A stretch of 34,035 bases of DNA from the NCBI GenBank assembly GCA_016294165.1, contig JAEDCM010000017.1:1-34035 (forward strand), written 5' to 3'. Both the position numbers and the translations under genes were made by a program. Positions 7,754-16,689 of this stretch are shown here, in pieces. Within the stretch, counting starts at the first letter, position 1. Every line of letters starts with the position of its first letter. A model generated the notes under the pieces. It was not told the origin of the DNA and did not search any database. It worked only from the letters and a program-made list of their open reading frames with translations. This stretch comes from Anaeroplasmataceae bacterium (lineage in GTDB: Bacteria > Bacillota_I > Bacilli_A > Acholeplasmatales > JAEDCM01).

Positions 7754-10057
7754 ATGGTTTCAGAAATTATCAAACGCGATGGTCGTCGTGTACCTTTTAA
7801 TGAAACAAAAATTGCAAGTGCCATTTATAAAGCAATGGATTCTGTTGGACATAATAACTTCAACTTTGCCGAGGTTATCGCTGCAAAAGTTAGCGCTTAC
7901 TTTGATGCTAAAGATATTAAAGCACCAACAGTAGAAATGGTTCAAGATCAAGTTGAGAGAGCTTTAATTGAATCAGGATTAAGTGAAGAAGCAAAATCAT
8001 TTATTTTGTATCGAGCTGAACGTAATCGTATTCGTGAACAAAACACACGTTTAATGAAAACTTTCCATGATATCACATTTAAAACAGCTGTTGAAAATGA
8101 TATCAAAAGGGAAAATGCTAATATCGATGGTGATACTGCCATGGGGACAATGCTTAAGTTTGGTAGTGAGGGAGCAAAGGAGTTTTATTTAAATTCTGTT
8201 CTTCATCCAGATCATGCGGCTGCCCATCGTAATGGGGATATTCATATCCATGACTTAGATTTCTTAACTTTAACAATGACTTGTTGTCAAATTGATATTG
8301 TTAAGTTATTTAAGGATGGTTTCTCAACAGGTCATGGATTTTTAAGAGAACCACAAGACATTAGAAGCTATGCAGCTTTAGCTTGTATCGCTATTCAAGC
8401 TAATCAAAATGATCAACACGGTGGTCAAAGTATTCCAAACTTTGATTATGGACTAGCTCCTGGTGTTGCTAAAACATATTGTAAAATGTATCAATCAAAC
8501 CTTGGAAAGGCTTTAACATTCCTTGGAATTGAAAACGCTGATGAGGTCGCAAAAAATATTGTTAAAAAGGTTATTACTTCTGACGGTTGTAAACCTGTTA
8601 TCGATGATAATAATGGATACCGTGAAGTAGAAAAAGCTTATTTAGTTGAATTTTTAACTGAAGATAAAATCAATTTTGCGCAAAACTTTGCAGTTAAAGA
8701 AGCATATAAAGAAACTGAAAAAGCTACATATCAAGCTATGGAATCATTAGTTCATAATTTGAACACAATGCATTCACGTGCTGGTGCGCAAGTTCCATTT
8801 AGCTCAATTAACTATGGAACTGATATTTCAAGTGAAGGACGCATGGTAATGAAACAATTGTTACTTGCGACTGAAGCTGGTTTAGGAAATGGAGAAACAC
8901 CAATTTTCCCTATTCAAATTTTAAAGATTAAAGAAGGAATTAACTATAATCCTGAGGATCCAAACTATGACATTTTTAAACTTGCTTGTCGTGTATCTGC
9001 TAAAAGATTATTCCCTAACTTCTCATTTATCGATGCTCCTTTCAATCTACAATACTATAAAGAAGGAGATTATAATACAGAAATAGCTTATATGGGATGC
9101 CGTACAAGAGTAATTGGAAATGTTTATGATCCATCTAATGAAATTGTTACAGGTCGTGGAAACCTAAGCTTTACTTCAATTAACTTACCACGTTTGGGTA
9201 TTTTAGCTAAGGGTGATATTCCTAAGTTCTTCAAAATGTTAGATGAAAAAATGGATTTAGTTGTAAATCAATTATTTGAACGTTTAGAGATTCAATCAAA
9301 TAAACATGTGTATAACTTCCCATTCCTAATGGGACAAGGTGTATGGATTGACTCTGATAAATTAGATCGTAACGATACTGTAAGAGAAGTTATCAAACAC
9401 GGAAGCTTATCAATTGGATTTATTGGATTAGCTGAATGTTTAATCGCTTTAATCGGTAAACATCATGGTGAATCTGAAGAGGCTCGTAAGCTTGGATATG
9501 AAATTGTTACCTTCATGCGTAAAAAGATGGATGCTAAGGCTGAAGAAACAAAACTTAACTTCTCATTACTTGCAACACCAGCTGAAGGATTATCAGGACG
9601 CTTTGTTCGTTTAGATAAAGAAAGATTTGGTACTATTCCAGGTGTAACTGATAAAGCATATTATACTAACTCATTCCATGTGCCAGTATATTATAAATTA
9701 ACAGCCTTTGAAAAGATTAAAATTGAGGCTCCATATCATGCCTTAACTAATGCCGGACATATTTCTTATGTTGAGTTAGACGGAAGTCCTACAAAGAATC
9801 TTGAAGCTTTTGAAAAAATCGTTAGATGCATGAAAGAATCAGGAATTGGATATGGTTCAATCAATCATCCACTTGACCGTGACCCTGTTTGTGGATATTC
9901 AGGTGTTATTAATGATGTTTGTCCAGGATGCGGTAGACGTGAGGATGATGTTCCATTTGAAAGAATTAGAAGAATTACTGGTTACCTTGTAGGTACCTTA
10001 GATAGATTTAATAACGCAAAACGTAAAGAAGTCGAAGACCGTGTTAAACATGGATAA
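7754..10057 (+). CDS. nrdD: Anaerobic (class III) ribonucleoside-triphosphate reductase
   Basis: Reduces NTPs to dNTPs using an oxygen-sensitive glycyl radical. The 767 residues begin with an ATP-cone regulatory domain (about 1-95, starting SEIIKRDGRRVPFNETKI), then the ten-stranded catalytic barrel with NGDIHIHDLD near residue 163. Near the C-terminus are a zinc site with Cys713, Cys723 and Cys726 and the glycyl-radical motif RRITGYLVG, with Gly743 as the likely radical residue. At the position where a fourth zinc cysteine would be expected (DPVCGY) there is an Asp; this may be normal for the subgroup. Ribosome site GAGGAGAGAGGG precedes the ATG. nrdG overlaps its end. No oxygen-dependent reductase is in the window, consistent with an anaerobe. 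Confidence 0.97.
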   Translation: MVSEIIKRDGRRVPFNETKIASAIYKAMDSVGHNNFNFAEVIAAKVSAYFDAKDIKAPTVEMVQDQVERALIESGLSEEAKSFILYRAERNRIREQNTRLMKTFHDITFKTAVENDIKRENANIDGDTAMGTMLKFGSEGAKEFYLNSVLHPDHAAAHRNGDIHIHDLDFLTLTMTCCQIDIVKLFKDGFSTGHGFLREPQDIRSYAALACIAIQANQNDQHGGQSIPNFDYGLAPGVAKTYCKMYQSNLGKALTFLGIENADEVAKNIVKKVITSDGCKPVIDDNNGYREVEKAYLVEFLTEDKINFAQNFAVKEAYKETEKATYQAMESLVHNLNTMHSRAGAQVPFSSINYGTDISSEGRMVMKQLLLATEAGLGNGETPIFPIQILKIKEGINYNPEDPNYDIFKLACRVSAKRLFPNFSFIDAPFNLQYYKEGDYNTEIAYMGCRTRVIGNVYDPSNEIVTGRGNLSFTSINLPRLGILAKGDIPKFFKMLDEKMDLVVNQLFERLEIQSNKHVYNFPFLMGQGVWIDSDKLDRNDTVREVIKHGSLSIGFIGLAECLIALIGKHHGESEEARKLGYEIVTFMRKKMDAKAEETKLNFSLLATPAEGLSGRFVRLDKERFGTIPGVTDKAYYTNSFHVPVYYKLTAFEKIKIEAPYHALTNAGHISYVELDGSPTKNLEAFEKIVRCMKESGIGYGSINHPLDRDPVCGYSGVINDVCPGCGRREDDVPFERIRRITGYLVGTLDRFNNAKRKEVEDRVKHG

Positions 10058-10553
10058 AATTCGCCTTAGCGGAATTGTTAAAGAATCAACTGTCGATGGT
10101 CCAGGCTTGAGGTATGTCATCTTTACCCAAGGGTGTCCGCATCATTGCTTAGGATGTCATAATCCTCATACCCATGATTATAATGGTGGAACTCTTGTCG
10201 ATGTAGAAACAATTTTAGATGAAATCAAAGCTAATCCATTATTATCGGGAATTACATTTTCGGGTGGTGAGTGCTTTCTACAACCAAAACAGTGCGCATA
10301 TATCGCCAAGGAGGCCCGCAAATTAAATTTAAACATTTATGCTTATACCGGTTATTTATATGAGGATTTATTAAGAATGCCGGAGGTTTTAGATTTCTTA
10401 GATCAAATTGATATCCTAATTGATGGTCCGTTTATCCTAAAGGAAAGAAATTTATTATTAACCTTTAGAGGATCAAATAATCAGAGGGTTATTGATTTAA
10501 AGGAAACTAAAAAACAAAATAAAATAGTTTTACATGAATTTGAGGTTGTATAA
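10050..10553 (+). CDS. nrdG: Anaerobic ribonucleotide reductase activating protein (radical SAM)
   Basis: Generates the glycyl radical on NrdD by reductive cleavage of S-adenosylmethionine. The 167 residues carry the radical-SAM iron-sulfur motif CxxxCxxC (Cys29, Cys33, Cys36 in QGCPHHCLGCHNP) and the glycine-rich TFSGGEC typical of the NrdG/PflA activase group. The ATG at 10050 overlaps the nrdD stop by eight bases; a GTG at 10041 in frame is possible but the product would gain only three residues. No strong ribosome site is visible, so translation is coupled to nrdD, giving matched amounts of enzyme and activase. The stop codon lies in the loop of the following terminator. Confidence 0.96.
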   Translation: MDKIRLSGIVKESTVDGPGLRYVIFTQGCPHHCLGCHNPHTHDYNGGTLVDVETILDEIKANPLLSGITFSGGECFLQPKQCAYIAKEARKLNLNIYAYTGYLYEDLLRMPEVLDFLDQIDILIDGPFILKERNLLLTFRGSNNQRVIDLKETKKQNKIVLHEFEVV

Positions 10554-10571
10554 AAGTACAACCTCTTTTTT
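10542..10571 (+). terminator. Intrinsic terminator of nrdDG
   Basis: Nine-base perfect stem GAGGTTGTA (10542-10550) with TACAACCTC (10557-10565), six-base loop containing the nrdG stop, then six T residues. Confidence 0.93.
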
Positions 10572-10622
10572 GACATATTATTTGCATATTATCATCTATA
10601 TTAATGCTATGGAGGGATTTAT

Positions 10623-12443
10623 GTGAAAAATATATTCATGTATGGGACAGGTAAGCTAGCATATTATATAGGCGATAATGAATTAAAATATCATAGTGGG
10701 ATTATTAGACTATATGATTTATTATCAGTTTATAATAAAGGAAATGATTATTATAATCTAATTAAATTGGATATTAAAAAGAATACCACAAAGATTTATT
10801 TTAATGAAGAAGTATTATTAAAAACCAAAGGAAATGAGTTAATTAAATCTTCAAATTTTGATTTTAATAGAAATAATGATGATTATTTGATTGTTTATGA
10901 TGATGGAACAAACATTTACGGTGGGCTTGATGATTATGATTTAAAAAAAATCATTAATATGTCAAATATAGGACTGAAATATATATCTAAATATCATGGC
11001 ATTTTTGTGCTTAATTTAGCTGATTTATTGATTTTTGATAAAGATATTAATGAAATACTTAATAAGCTTTATAAAGTTTTAAATGAGGAATATAAAACAA
11101 TAACTGAGGCAGTTTTTTATTCAAATAATCATTTTATTTATTATGCTGACTTTACATTTAATGTTTTTTATCATAATTATCAAAACGAGGACAAGTTTGA
11201 ATCAAATAGTATTTTTTTATTTGGCCTTTTAACCGATAATAATATTTTAGAAAGTATCAAATATGCCATTAAAATCAAATATATATATAATATTAATCCA
11301 TATATGAGAATTGAAGAATTATTTAAAATTGTAAAAAATGTTGATATTGATATTGAATATTTAAAGATTACTAAGGCAAATATCACTAATAAGATTTATT
11401 TTGATAATTTAATATTGGATAATATCAGCATTGAAAAAATGAATTATGATGTTATAAGATATGGAATTGAAGCATTGAGATTACCACATTTAAAACTAAA
11501 TAATTTAGCCATTATTGATAATCAGATTATCAAACTTCATAATATTTTAAAGAAAAATTTATACAAGGAACGTCTAATTATTGAACTTTATAAGGATAAA
11601 TTTGATGATGGAATTAAATATATTGAAGGATATTTTGATGAAATCTATTATAGCAATGATTTTGATGAAATTATTGATATTATTACAAGTAATAATCTTT
11701 TAAATAAAAAACCAGCTATTGTTACTAATGTTACAAGTGATATTAAATATATTTTTGAAAATGGCTTTATAATGCGGAAAAACATCAAAATACCTTTGAG
11801 ATTTTTTTATATAATTATTATCAATAATGAAGGGGTTAGTACCATTGATTCGAATTATATTATTAAGACACCAAGCATTGAAAATAAAACCAATAGGGCT
11901 ATTCTTATAAGATATTTATTGTTAAAGTATTTGCCTAATTTATTTAATGAAAATGAATGTCATATTGATGATGATGTTATTAATGTGCTTTTATCATCTA
12001 ATCTATTTTACAAGGAATTATCTTTGATTAAGATTTTAAGCTCAATATCTAAAAATATTAGTTATCTAGATTATTATACCTTGACTAATGAGGTTAGTAT
12101 AGATCGCTATATGAATGTCATTAAAAGTAGTGATTTAACTAATCAATTGGCTCATAAAATAGCTTTAATTGAAAAATGTGATTATGAAAGTAATCATGAT
12201 TTATATTTAGAGATGGCTGATGATATTATTTGTGGTCTAGAGGAATTAAATATTTATTATCGTAAAAGCATCAGTCCAATGGAGTTTAGCTTTACCGAGC
12301 ACGAAATTGATTTTTTAATGAAGAAAAAGAATAAAAAAAGTTTTGATGTCATGCAAGAAAAGGATAAACTAAAGGAAAGAAGTTTAATTAAAGGTTTAAG
12401 CAAGATTTTTAAAGAAATGGGATATGAGTTTTATATGAAATAA
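10623..12443 (+). CDS. Hypothetical 606-residue protein
   Basis: I do not recognise this protein. It is predicted soluble: no signal peptide and no convincing membrane helix, although short hydrophobic runs occur (around LRFFYIIIINNEG, near residue 400). Composition is extreme, with very high Asn, Ile, Tyr, Lys and Asp, and its DNA looks even more AT-rich than its neighbours. The C-terminal 50 residues are strongly charged and probably helical (KKKNKK, QEKDKLKERS). The likely start is GTG at 10623, with GGAGGG at 10611-10616; an ATG two bases earlier is directly followed by TGA. It stands alone, between the nrdG terminator and the promoter of the next gene. No catalytic motif such as Walker A, HExxH or CxxC is evident. 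A lineage-specific protein is the simplest reading. Confidence 0.85.
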   Translation: MKNIFMYGTGKLAYYIGDNELKYHSGIIRLYDLLSVYNKGNDYYNLIKLDIKKNTTKIYFNEEVLLKTKGNELIKSSNFDFNRNNDDYLIVYDDGTNIYGGLDDYDLKKIINMSNIGLKYISKYHGIFVLNLADLLIFDKDINEILNKLYKVLNEEYKTITEAVFYSNNHFIYYADFTFNVFYHNYQNEDKFESNSIFLFGLLTDNNILESIKYAIKIKYIYNINPYMRIEELFKIVKNVDIDIEYLKITKANITNKIYFDNLILDNISIEKMNYDVIRYGIEALRLPHLKLNNLAIIDNQIIKLHNILKKNLYKERLIIELYKDKFDDGIKYIEGYFDEIYYSNDFDEIIDIITSNNLLNKKPAIVTNVTSDIKYIFENGFIMRKNIKIPLRFFYIIIINNEGVSTIDSNYIIKTPSIENKTNRAILIRYLLLKYLPNLFNENECHIDDDVINVLLSSNLFYKELSLIKILSSISKNISYLDYYTLTNEVSIDRYMNVIKSSDLTNQLAHKIALIEKCDYESNHDLYLEMADDIICGLEELNIYYRKSISPMEFSFTEHEIDFLMKKKNKKSFDVMQEKDKLKERSLIKGLSKIFKEMGYEFYMK

Positions 12444-12483
12444 TTGTATTTTGAAATATTTATTGTATAATATTTCTGGTGAT
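12444..12483 (+). promoter_or_regulatory. Promoter and short leader with GGTGAT ribosome site before the PHP gene
   Basis: TTGTAT (12444-12449), 16-base spacer, TATAAT (12466-12471). Transcription should start near 12478, exactly at GGTGAT (12478-12483), which complements ATCACC at the 3' end of 16S rRNA. The ATG is at 12488, four bases later, so the leader would be only about ten bases. The same arrangement recurs before yqfC and yaiI. Confidence 0.65.
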
Positions 12484-12487
12484 AAAT

Positions 12488-13285
12488 ATGAAAGCGGATT
12501 TACATATGCATTCTAATTTTTCAGATGGAAAAATGGAAGCTTTAGATTTAATTAAATACTGCGAAAAAAAAGGTTTAAATGTTATATCAATTACTGATCA
12601 TGATAATATTTTAAGTCATAAAATCAATTATGAAGGTAGTTTAAAAATCATCAAAGGAATCGAACTTTCCACAAAAAGAAACAATGAGTCTGTTCATGTT
12701 TTAGGATACTTTCGCGAAAATAGTGATTTAAGAGAATTAGAGGCATATCTAGAAATGATGGAAAAATCGCGAATTGAAAGAGCATTAAAAATTATTAGTC
12801 TGCTAAAGGAGCATTTTGATATTGATATTACCCTTGATGATTTTGAAAACTATAAGGGTGTTATAGCTCGTCCACATATTGCTAAAGCGATAATTAAAAA
12901 AGGTTATGATTATACAATTAATGAAATTTTTGAAAAAATGATTGGTGATGATTGCCCGTGCTATGTTCCTTCTTCAGACCTTAAAACCGAGGATGGATTG
13001 GCACTTTTAAAAAGAGCTAATGCCTTAACAGTTTTAGCTCATCCTGTCTTATTAAAGAAGAATGATTATCATGATGTTTTGGCCTTGGGATTTGATGGCG
13101 TTGAAGCAATTTATCCCTTAAATACTCTAGGTTTTGAAAGAAAACTTCGAGAAGAATATGATGGTAAATTAATATTTACGGCTGGATCCGATTTTCATGG
13201 TGATACTATGCATAAGGATGTTGCGGATGTGGTGTTAGATGGTTATGAAACTAAGTTGTTTTTAGATAAACTAGCAAACAAATAG
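12488..13285 (+). CDS. PHP-domain metal-dependent phosphoesterase
   Basis: A 265-residue PHP-family hydrolase of the TrpH/YciV type, whose characterised members remove phosphate from 3',5'-nucleoside bisphosphates or trim RNA 5' ends. Metal ligands of the four PHP motifs are present: His6 and His8 (DLHMHS), Asp37/His38/Asp39 (ITDHDN), Glu59 (GIELS), His70, His130 (RPH), His185 (LAHPVL), and Asp235/His237 (GSDFHG). The region inserted between motifs (about 80-165) is the helical domain usual for this subgroup. ATG at 12488 is chosen over an in-frame GTG at 12479, because the GTG lies inside the GGTGAT ribosome site. It is a single-gene unit with its own promoter and terminator. Exact substrate is not determined by the sequence. 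Confidence 0.9.
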   Translation: MKADLHMHSNFSDGKMEALDLIKYCEKKGLNVISITDHDNILSHKINYEGSLKIIKGIELSTKRNNESVHVLGYFRENSDLRELEAYLEMMEKSRIERALKIISLLKEHFDIDITLDDFENYKGVIARPHIAKAIIKKGYDYTINEIFEKMIGDDCPCYVPSSDLKTEDGLALLKRANALTVLAHPVLLKKNDYHDVLALGFDGVEAIYPLNTLGFERKLREEYDGKLIFTAGSDFHGDTMHKDVADVVLDGYETKLFLDKLANK

Positions 13286-13294
13286 TAAAATGAT

Positions 13295-13330
13295 TAATCC
13301 GTACGGAGTGTGCGGATTATTTTATATTTT
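13295..13330 (+). terminator. Intrinsic terminator after the PHP gene
   Basis: Ten-base stem TAATCCGTAC (13295-13304) with GTGCGGATTA (13310-13319), including one G-T pair, five-base loop, followed by TTTTATATTTT. Confidence 0.85.
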
Positions 13331-13375
13331 ATAAATATAAATTTTTAAAAAATGCTTTAATTTATATATTGCTTG

Positions 13376-13384
13376 TGATATAAT
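13376..13384 (+). promoter_or_regulatory. Extended -10 promoter of the glyS-dnaG-rpoD operon
   Basis: TGA-TATAAT at 13376-13384 is a perfect extended -10 element; the -35 region (TTTAAT near 13356) is weak. Predicted start near 13391 leaves a leader of about 29 bases. No T-box is present before glyS, unlike ileS. Confidence 0.7.
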
Positions 13385-13419
13385 ACGTAGTTAGTATGGC
13401 ATTTTAGGAGGAGTATAGT

Positions 13420-14796
13420 ATGAGTAAATTAACAATGGAAGAATTAGTTGCCTATTGTAAACAAACGGGATTTGTTTATCAAGGGAGTGAAATATATGGA
13501 GGATTAGCCAATTCTTGGGATTATGGCCCACTTGGAGTTGAATTAAAAAATAACATAAAAAAAGCTTGGTGGAAAAGATTCGTTCAAGAAAATCCATATA
13601 ACATTGGACTAGATTCTGCTATTTTAATGAATAAAGAGGTTTGGGTTGCATCAGGACATGTTGGAGGATTTAGTGATCCATTAATTGATTGTAAGGAATG
13701 CAACACAAGATATCGTGCAGACAAGCTTATTGAAGAGTTCACAAATGGAAAAGAGACTGGTGACAACTGGGAAAATGAAAGATTATTAAAATTCATTTAT
13801 GACAACAATATTGTTTGTCCAAACTGTGGAAAGCTTAATTATACAGAAATTAGAAAGTTTAATTTAATGTTTAAAACAAACCAAGGTGTTATTGAGGATG
13901 CAAAAAATACAGTTTATTTAAGACCTGAAACAGCACAAGGTATTTTTGTAAACTTTAAAAATGCTCAAAGAACATCAAGAAGAAAGGTGCCATTTGGAAT
14001 TTGTCAAGTTGGTAAATCATTTAGAAATGAAATTACACCAGGTAACTTCATTTTCAGAACGAGAGAATTTGAACAAATGGAATTAGAATTCTTCTGTAAA
14101 CCAGGTACAGAAATTGAATGGTTTAAATATTGGAAGGATTATTGTGCTAAATTCTTGAAGGATTTAGGATTAAAGGATGAGGATGTTCATTTAAGAGATC
14201 ATGAAAAGGATGAATTAAGCTTCTATTCTAATGCGACTACCGATATTGAATTTAGATTTCCTTGGGGATTTGGAGAGCTATGGGGAATTGCAAGTAGAAC
14301 AAATTATGATTTAACTCAACATCAAAATCATTCAAAGGCTAATTTAGAATATGTTGATCCAGATGATAATAGTAGATATATTCCATATGTAGTTGAGCCA
14401 AGTGTTGGTGTTGAAAGATTATTGTTATCAATTATGTTTTCAAGCTATGATAAAGAAAAATTAGAAAACGATGAAAGAGAAGTATTAAGATTACATCCAT
14501 TTCTTGCACCATACAAGGTTGCTGTTTTCCCTTTGATCAAAAAATATCATAGCGATAAAGCTTTAGAGGTTTATAATATGCTTTCTAAAGATTTAATGGT
14601 TACATATGATGATGCTGGAAATATAGGAAAAAGATATCGTCGTATGGATGCTATCGGAACACCATTCTGTGTAACTATTGACGATGATTCACTAAATAAC
14701 AACACTGTTACTGTTCGTTTCCGTGACTCAATGGAACAAGTTGTTGTTAATATTAATGAATTAACAAACTTTATTTCTGAAAAAGTTAAATTTTAA
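13420..14796 (+). CDS. glyS: Glycyl-tRNA synthetase, single-chain (alpha2) type
   Basis: Charges tRNA-Gly. The 458 residues are of the one-subunit class II type found in many Bacillota lineages, archaea and eukaryotes, not the two-subunit GlyQ/GlyS type. Seen: N-terminal YGGLANSWDYGPLG, two Cys pairs that may bind zinc (Cys91/94 and Cys133/136), class II motif 2 FRNE at 201-204 continuing to the FRTREFEQME segment, motif 3 PSVGVERLLL, and the C-terminal anticodon-binding domain starting near APYKVAVFPL. Ribosome site AGGAGGAG precedes the ATG at 13420. The gene is 11 bases before dnaG, so it probably heads the operon with dnaG and rpoD, as in other Bacillota. Confidence 0.97.
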   Translation: MSKLTMEELVAYCKQTGFVYQGSEIYGGLANSWDYGPLGVELKNNIKKAWWKRFVQENPYNIGLDSAILMNKEVWVASGHVGGFSDPLIDCKECNTRYRADKLIEEFTNGKETGDNWENERLLKFIYDNNIVCPNCGKLNYTEIRKFNLMFKTNQGVIEDAKNTVYLRPETAQGIFVNFKNAQRTSRRKVPFGICQVGKSFRNEITPGNFIFRTREFEQMELEFFCKPGTEIEWFKYWKDYCAKFLKDLGLKDEDVHLRDHEKDELSFYSNATTDIEFRFPWGFGELWGIASRTNYDLTQHQNHSKANLEYVDPDDNSRYIPYVVEPSVGVERLLLSIMFSSYDKEKLENDEREVLRLHPFLAPYKVAVFPLIKKYHSDKALEVYNMLSKDLMVTYDDAGNIGKRYRRMDAIGTPFCVTIDDDSLNNNTVTVRFRDSMEQVVVNINELTNFISEKVKF

Positions 14797-14807
14797 GGAG
14801 GGGCATT

Positions 14808-16676
14808 ATGGTTACTAATGAAATAATTGAAAAAATTATTGAAAAAGCGGACATCGTTGAAGTAGTTAGTAACTATGTTTCCCTAGAAAAGGCGGGAAGT
14901 AATTATCGTGGATTATGTCCGTTCCATGATGATCATAGTCCGTCATTCTTTGTATCACCAACAAAAAAAATCGCCACTTGCATGAGCTGCAAGGAAGGCG
15001 GGAATGTCATTAATTTTGTACGAAAAATTGAAAAAATTTCGATGGATGAGGCATGTAAAAAGCTTGGTGATCGTTATGGTATTGATGTTAAAATAAAACA
15101 ACAAACAAAGAATGAACAAAATTTTAAAAAATTATATGATATTACGGATTTTTCTACAAAATTCTATCAAATTTATTTAAATAATTCTTTAAATGGTAAA
15201 GAAGCTAAAAAATATTTACATAACCGAAATTTAAGTGATGAAACTATAAATATGTTTAAAATTGGACTAGCTCCTAGTTCAAGAAATTCTTTATATTTGA
15301 CTTTAAAGGACCAAGGATTTTTAGAATTAGATATGTTAGAAGCCGGGGTTATTAAAAAAAGCAATGAATATTACGACCTATTTACTAATCGTATTATTTT
15401 TCCAATTATTGATGAGAACAACAAGACCATTGGTTATAGTGCCCGTATTTTTAATAACGAAGAAAATCAATCAAAATATATCAATAGTGCGGAAAACAAG
15501 ATATTTAACAAAAGTAATGTCTTATATAATATTAACAATGCTTTATTTGACATAAGAAGAAAGAATCGAATGATTATTACAGAAGGTCAAATGGATGTTA
15601 TTGCATGCTTTAATGCAGGCCTTAAGGAAGTCGTTTGTACGATGGGTACAGCCTTGACACCATCTCATATTGAGAAAATAAAAAAATATACTAATAATGT
15701 TATCTTGTGTTATGATGGCGACCAAGCGGGACAAAAGGCAACGTTAAGAGCTATTGAGCTATTTAATAAAGAAAGGATCAATGTTTCAGTTTTAAAACTT
15801 AAGGATAATCTTGACCCTGATGAATATATTAATAAGTATGGGAAAGAAGCATTTGTTAAATTATTTGATACCGAAACTTTAAATACTAATGATTATTTAT
15901 ATTTAAATGCCAAGGAAGGAAAGAATTTATCAAGTAGTAATGATATGGAAAGCTTTAAGATGCAAGTTTTTAAGCTTTGTAATGGGTTTAATTCCAATAC
16001 TTTAAAGGATATTTATTTAACTAAGTTGGCTAATGATATTAATGTTTCAAAAGAAATCATTTTAAGTGATTTTCAAAGGTATTATACAAGAGATAAAGCG
16101 TTAAAAGGTGTCGAAAAAAAATCTTCAAAACAAAATTTTAAAATTAAAAATGGAACAATTGATGCATATCGAAAATTATTGTGCCATCTGTTTACAAACA
16201 GAAGTATAGCACATGACATTCATTTTCAATTACATCGCATCCTCGATAGTCAAAAAAATTATATTGAGCCTTTTGAAGATGATTATATTCATACAACAAT
16301 TACAGGATTAATTTATAAAAAATACAATTTAGCATTTGATGATTATGCCTATGCTTATAATAGCCTATATAACAATATAATTTATAATTATTATCGTGAG
16401 CATGAGGAAATGGATCGAAATCTATTTGAAAAAAGCTATTTAGATGAAAAAGAAAAAGAACTTTATGAAGATTTAAAAAAAGAAATATATGATGTTTCAA
16501 ATCAAAATGAACGTGATGAATGCTTAGATAAAATTAAAGCATTGATAATTAAAATGGGAATTGATAAGGTTATGGATTTAAAAAAATCAACCGACCCAAG
16601 CAATTTAGAAAGAATACATGAATTATTTAATATTCAAGTACATTTTAAGCAAGAGCTTAATAAAATAAAAAAATAA
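14808..16676 (+). CDS. dnaG: DNA primase
   Basis: Makes RNA primers for the replication fork. The 622 residues show, in order: an N-terminal zinc ribbon with Cys37, His40, Cys58 and Cys61; the RNA-polymerase core; and a TOPRIM fold with Glu259 (TEGQMD) and Asp303/Asp305 (YDGDQAG) that bind the catalytic metal. The C-terminal third (about 440-622) is low-complexity and helical, as expected for the helicase-binding domain, which is always poorly conserved. The ribosome site AGGAGG is strong. The stop is two bases before a GTG inside the rpoD ribosome site, so primase and sigma factor are co-transcribed, the classic macromolecular-synthesis arrangement. Confidence 0.97.
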   Translation: MVTNEIIEKIIEKADIVEVVSNYVSLEKAGSNYRGLCPFHDDHSPSFFVSPTKKIATCMSCKEGGNVINFVRKIEKISMDEACKKLGDRYGIDVKIKQQTKNEQNFKKLYDITDFSTKFYQIYLNNSLNGKEAKKYLHNRNLSDETINMFKIGLAPSSRNSLYLTLKDQGFLELDMLEAGVIKKSNEYYDLFTNRIIFPIIDENNKTIGYSARIFNNEENQSKYINSAENKIFNKSNVLYNINNALFDIRRKNRMIITEGQMDVIACFNAGLKEVVCTMGTALTPSHIEKIKKYTNNVILCYDGDQAGQKATLRAIELFNKERINVSVLKLKDNLDPDEYINKYGKEAFVKLFDTETLNTNDYLYLNAKEGKNLSSSNDMESFKMQVFKLCNGFNSNTLKDIYLTKLANDINVSKEIILSDFQRYYTRDKALKGVEKKSSKQNFKIKNGTIDAYRKLLCHLFTNRSIAHDIHFQLHRILDSQKNYIEPFEDDYIHTTITGLIYKKYNLAFDDYAYAYNSLYNNIIYNYYREHEEMDRNLFEKSYLDEKEKELYEDLKKEIYDVSNQNERDECLDKIKALIIKMGIDKVMDLKKSTDPSNLERIHELFNIQVHFKQELNKIKK

Positions 16677-16689
16677 GGTGGGAATATTT

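Noticed and set aside
10570..10602. TTGACA ... TATATT as a promoter for the 606-residue gene
   Set aside because: The spacer is 21 bases, outside the working range, and TTGACA overlaps the T tract of the nrdG terminator; the true promoter of this gene is not clear.
13320..13419. T-box leader before glyS
   Set aside because: The leader after the promoter is only about 29 bases and has no T-box core; only ileS carries one.
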